Shown here: positions 63,184-64,000 of the stretch, piece by piece
Position numbering within the stretch: position 1 is the first letter of the stretch
Layout: every line of letters starts with the position of its first letter
From: an uncultured Paenibacillaceae bacterium
GTDB taxonomy: Bacteria; Bacillota; Bacilli; Paenibacillales; K13
Direction of reading: 5' to 3'
Length of the DNA stretch: 64,000 nt
Assembly: GCA_913056365.1 (NCBI GenBank)
Contig: CAJXLT010000002.1
Coordinates: 186,001-250,000 of the forward strand
The notes under the pieces: model-generated
What the model saw: the letters and a program-made list of their open reading frames with translations, nothing else
Told to the model about the DNA's origin: nothing
Databases searched by the model: none
Position numbers and translations under genes: made by a program

Positions 63184-64000
63184 TTATTCCAATTGATTGT
63201 TCTTTAGAATGTCATTACCTTGCTTCTCTGCCTTCTCCAGTGCATCCTCTATGGATTGATCTCCATTTAGGAATAACTCGAGATTCGGAATTAGAGCATC
63301 GGTCTCCATAATAGAGTACCCTGGATGGCGCGGTCGAATTTGGGCATAGTCCAAAATATCAAGAAAAGGTTTCAAGTAAGGATCTTCCTGGAAGAAAGGA
63401 TCCTCTTCGGCTTTTTTGTTGCCAGGGATATTGAAGCTTGTTTTCGCCCATAGCAACGCATTCTCAGGATTGGCTGTCCACCATTTCAAAAACGCCCAAG
63501 CGCCTTCTTTTTCTTGTGACGCCTCAGGGATGACAAGTCCGAAGCCACCCATAACACTCGCTTTTCCGCCTGGTCCTGCTGGCATATCTACTACGCCAAA
63601 ATCAAGTTCATCGCCATATTTTTTATACGTGCTAATCATCCATGGTCCTGTATTCAACATCGCTACTTTGCCAGTGACAAAGGCATCTGTGCCTTCTCCC
63701 ATGCCTTGCTCGAAACCAAGCTTATAAACCTTATCTTCATTCAGTAGTTGATCCCATAGCTGCAAAGCCTGCTTACCCGCTTCGGTATTAAATCCGGTCT
63801 GGCCATCTTCCGTAATCATCTCGCCGCCAGCTTGCCAGTGATACATATTGTATTCCCACGGTCCAAATGAAAATCCAGCTCGTTCTAGCTTATCTCCATC
63901 CCACACGGTCAGTTCTCTAGCTGCATGTCTAAGCTCTTCCCAAGTAGTTGGCGGAGTTAGTCCCTTCTCCTCAAATAACGTCTTATTGTAAAATAGCGCC
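63184..64000 (-). CDS. Sugar-binding protein (extracellular solute-binding family 1), 5' end outside window
   Basis: The frame stays open to base 64000. Beyond the ORF-track start it reads LFYNKTLFEEKGLTPPTTWEEL, the classical hinge of family 1 solute-binding proteins. Further on come GKVAMLNTGPWMISTYKKYG and GGFGLVIPEASQEKEGAWAF. It is the binding protein of the adjacent MalF/MalG-type importer; the signal peptide lies outside the window. Confidence 0.88.
   Translation of the reverse strand, partial: ALFYNKTLFEEKGLTPPTTWEELRHAARELTVWDGDKLERAGFSFGPWEYNMYHWQAGGEMITEDGQTGFNTEAGKQALQLWDQLLNEDKVYKLGFEQGMGEGTDAFVTGKVAMLNTGPWMISTYKKYGDELDFGVVDMPAGPGGKASVMGGFGLVIPEASQEKEGAWAFLKWWTANPENALLWAKTSFNIPGNKKAEEDPFFQEDPYLKPFLDILDYAQIRPRHPGYSIMETDALIPNLELFLNGDQSIEDALEKAEKQGNDILKNNQLE

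Overview
The window looks like chromosome of a spore-forming, low-to-mid GC member of the Bacillales, most likely Paenibacillus or a near relative. The evidence is strong AGGAGG-type ribosome binding sites, many TTG/GTG starts, a bacillithiol-type YpdA reductase, a YheC/YheD spore-coat ATP-grasp protein, the MrfA/MrfB (YprA/YprB) DNA-repair pair, CcpA-type cre sites and PhoP-type hexamer repeats. No rRNA, tRNA, CRISPR array, phage module or insertion sequence was recognised.

Layout. 0-18.3 kb is mostly core housekeeping on the minus strand: the end of a DUF1054 (YktB-like) gene, an MFS exporter, an arginine-decarboxylase-type PLP enzyme, small DUF genes, a broken alpha/beta hydrolase, a LysE exporter, a PTH2-type peptidyl-tRNA hydrolase, a NitT/TauT-type ABC importer, an SDR, a histidine phosphatase, a metallophosphoesterase, glutamyl-Q-tRNA(Asp) synthetase, glutamate racemase and a GH94 disaccharide phosphorylase with a visible promoter and operator.

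18.5-31.8 kb is an accessory-looking block. A minus-strand operon encodes a thymidylate-kinase-like P-loop protein, an NTP_transf_5-type nucleotidyltransferase with a CBM9-like C-terminal domain, an unrecognised protein with a weak phosphoribosyltransferase-like end, and a radical-SAM-like C-terminal half apparently cut off from its start by a frameshift or deletion. A COG4586/4587/3694-type ABC-2 exporter diverges from it, under a sigma-A-like promoter carrying a consensus cre. Next come two genes sharing an undescribed ~110-residue domain, one standalone and one fused to a lone NRPS-type condensation domain. The fused gene is followed after 6 bp by a membrane hybrid histidine kinase ending in a receiver and a LuxR-like helix-turn-helix. 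A lipoprotein and a secreted matrixin-like metalloprotease lie between them on the other strand. This block is the best candidate for an undescribed system.

31.8-37.2 kb holds a CHY zinc finger protein, an acyl-CoA thioesterase, a secreted subtilase, a methyltransferase (with a four-hexamer PhoP-box-like repeat between the last two), and a membrane-anchored lysozyme-fold protein. 37.3-50.1 kb is one long minus-strand Tad/Flp pilus operon (kinase, TadZ, TadA, TadB, TadC, Flp, TadE-like, DUF5702, TadE-like, prepilin peptidase, FHA protein, two thioredoxin-fold proteins). Its first gene fuses a Ser/Thr kinase to a degenerate MinD-like domain, and an FHA protein lies near its end, suggesting phospho-dependent control of the pilus.

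50.3-60 kb contains a small 55-residue gene, YheC/YheD, YpdA, an ABC ATPase, a cyclic-phosphate receiver-like protein, and a DNA-repair neighbourhood (endonuclease IV, Fpg/MutM paralogue, MrfB, MrfA) interrupted by two families of intergenic repeats. 60.2-64 kb is the start of a sugar-utilisation operon: an intracellular GH76 alpha-mannanase-type enzyme, two MalG/MalF-type permeases and a solute-binding protein cut by the window end.
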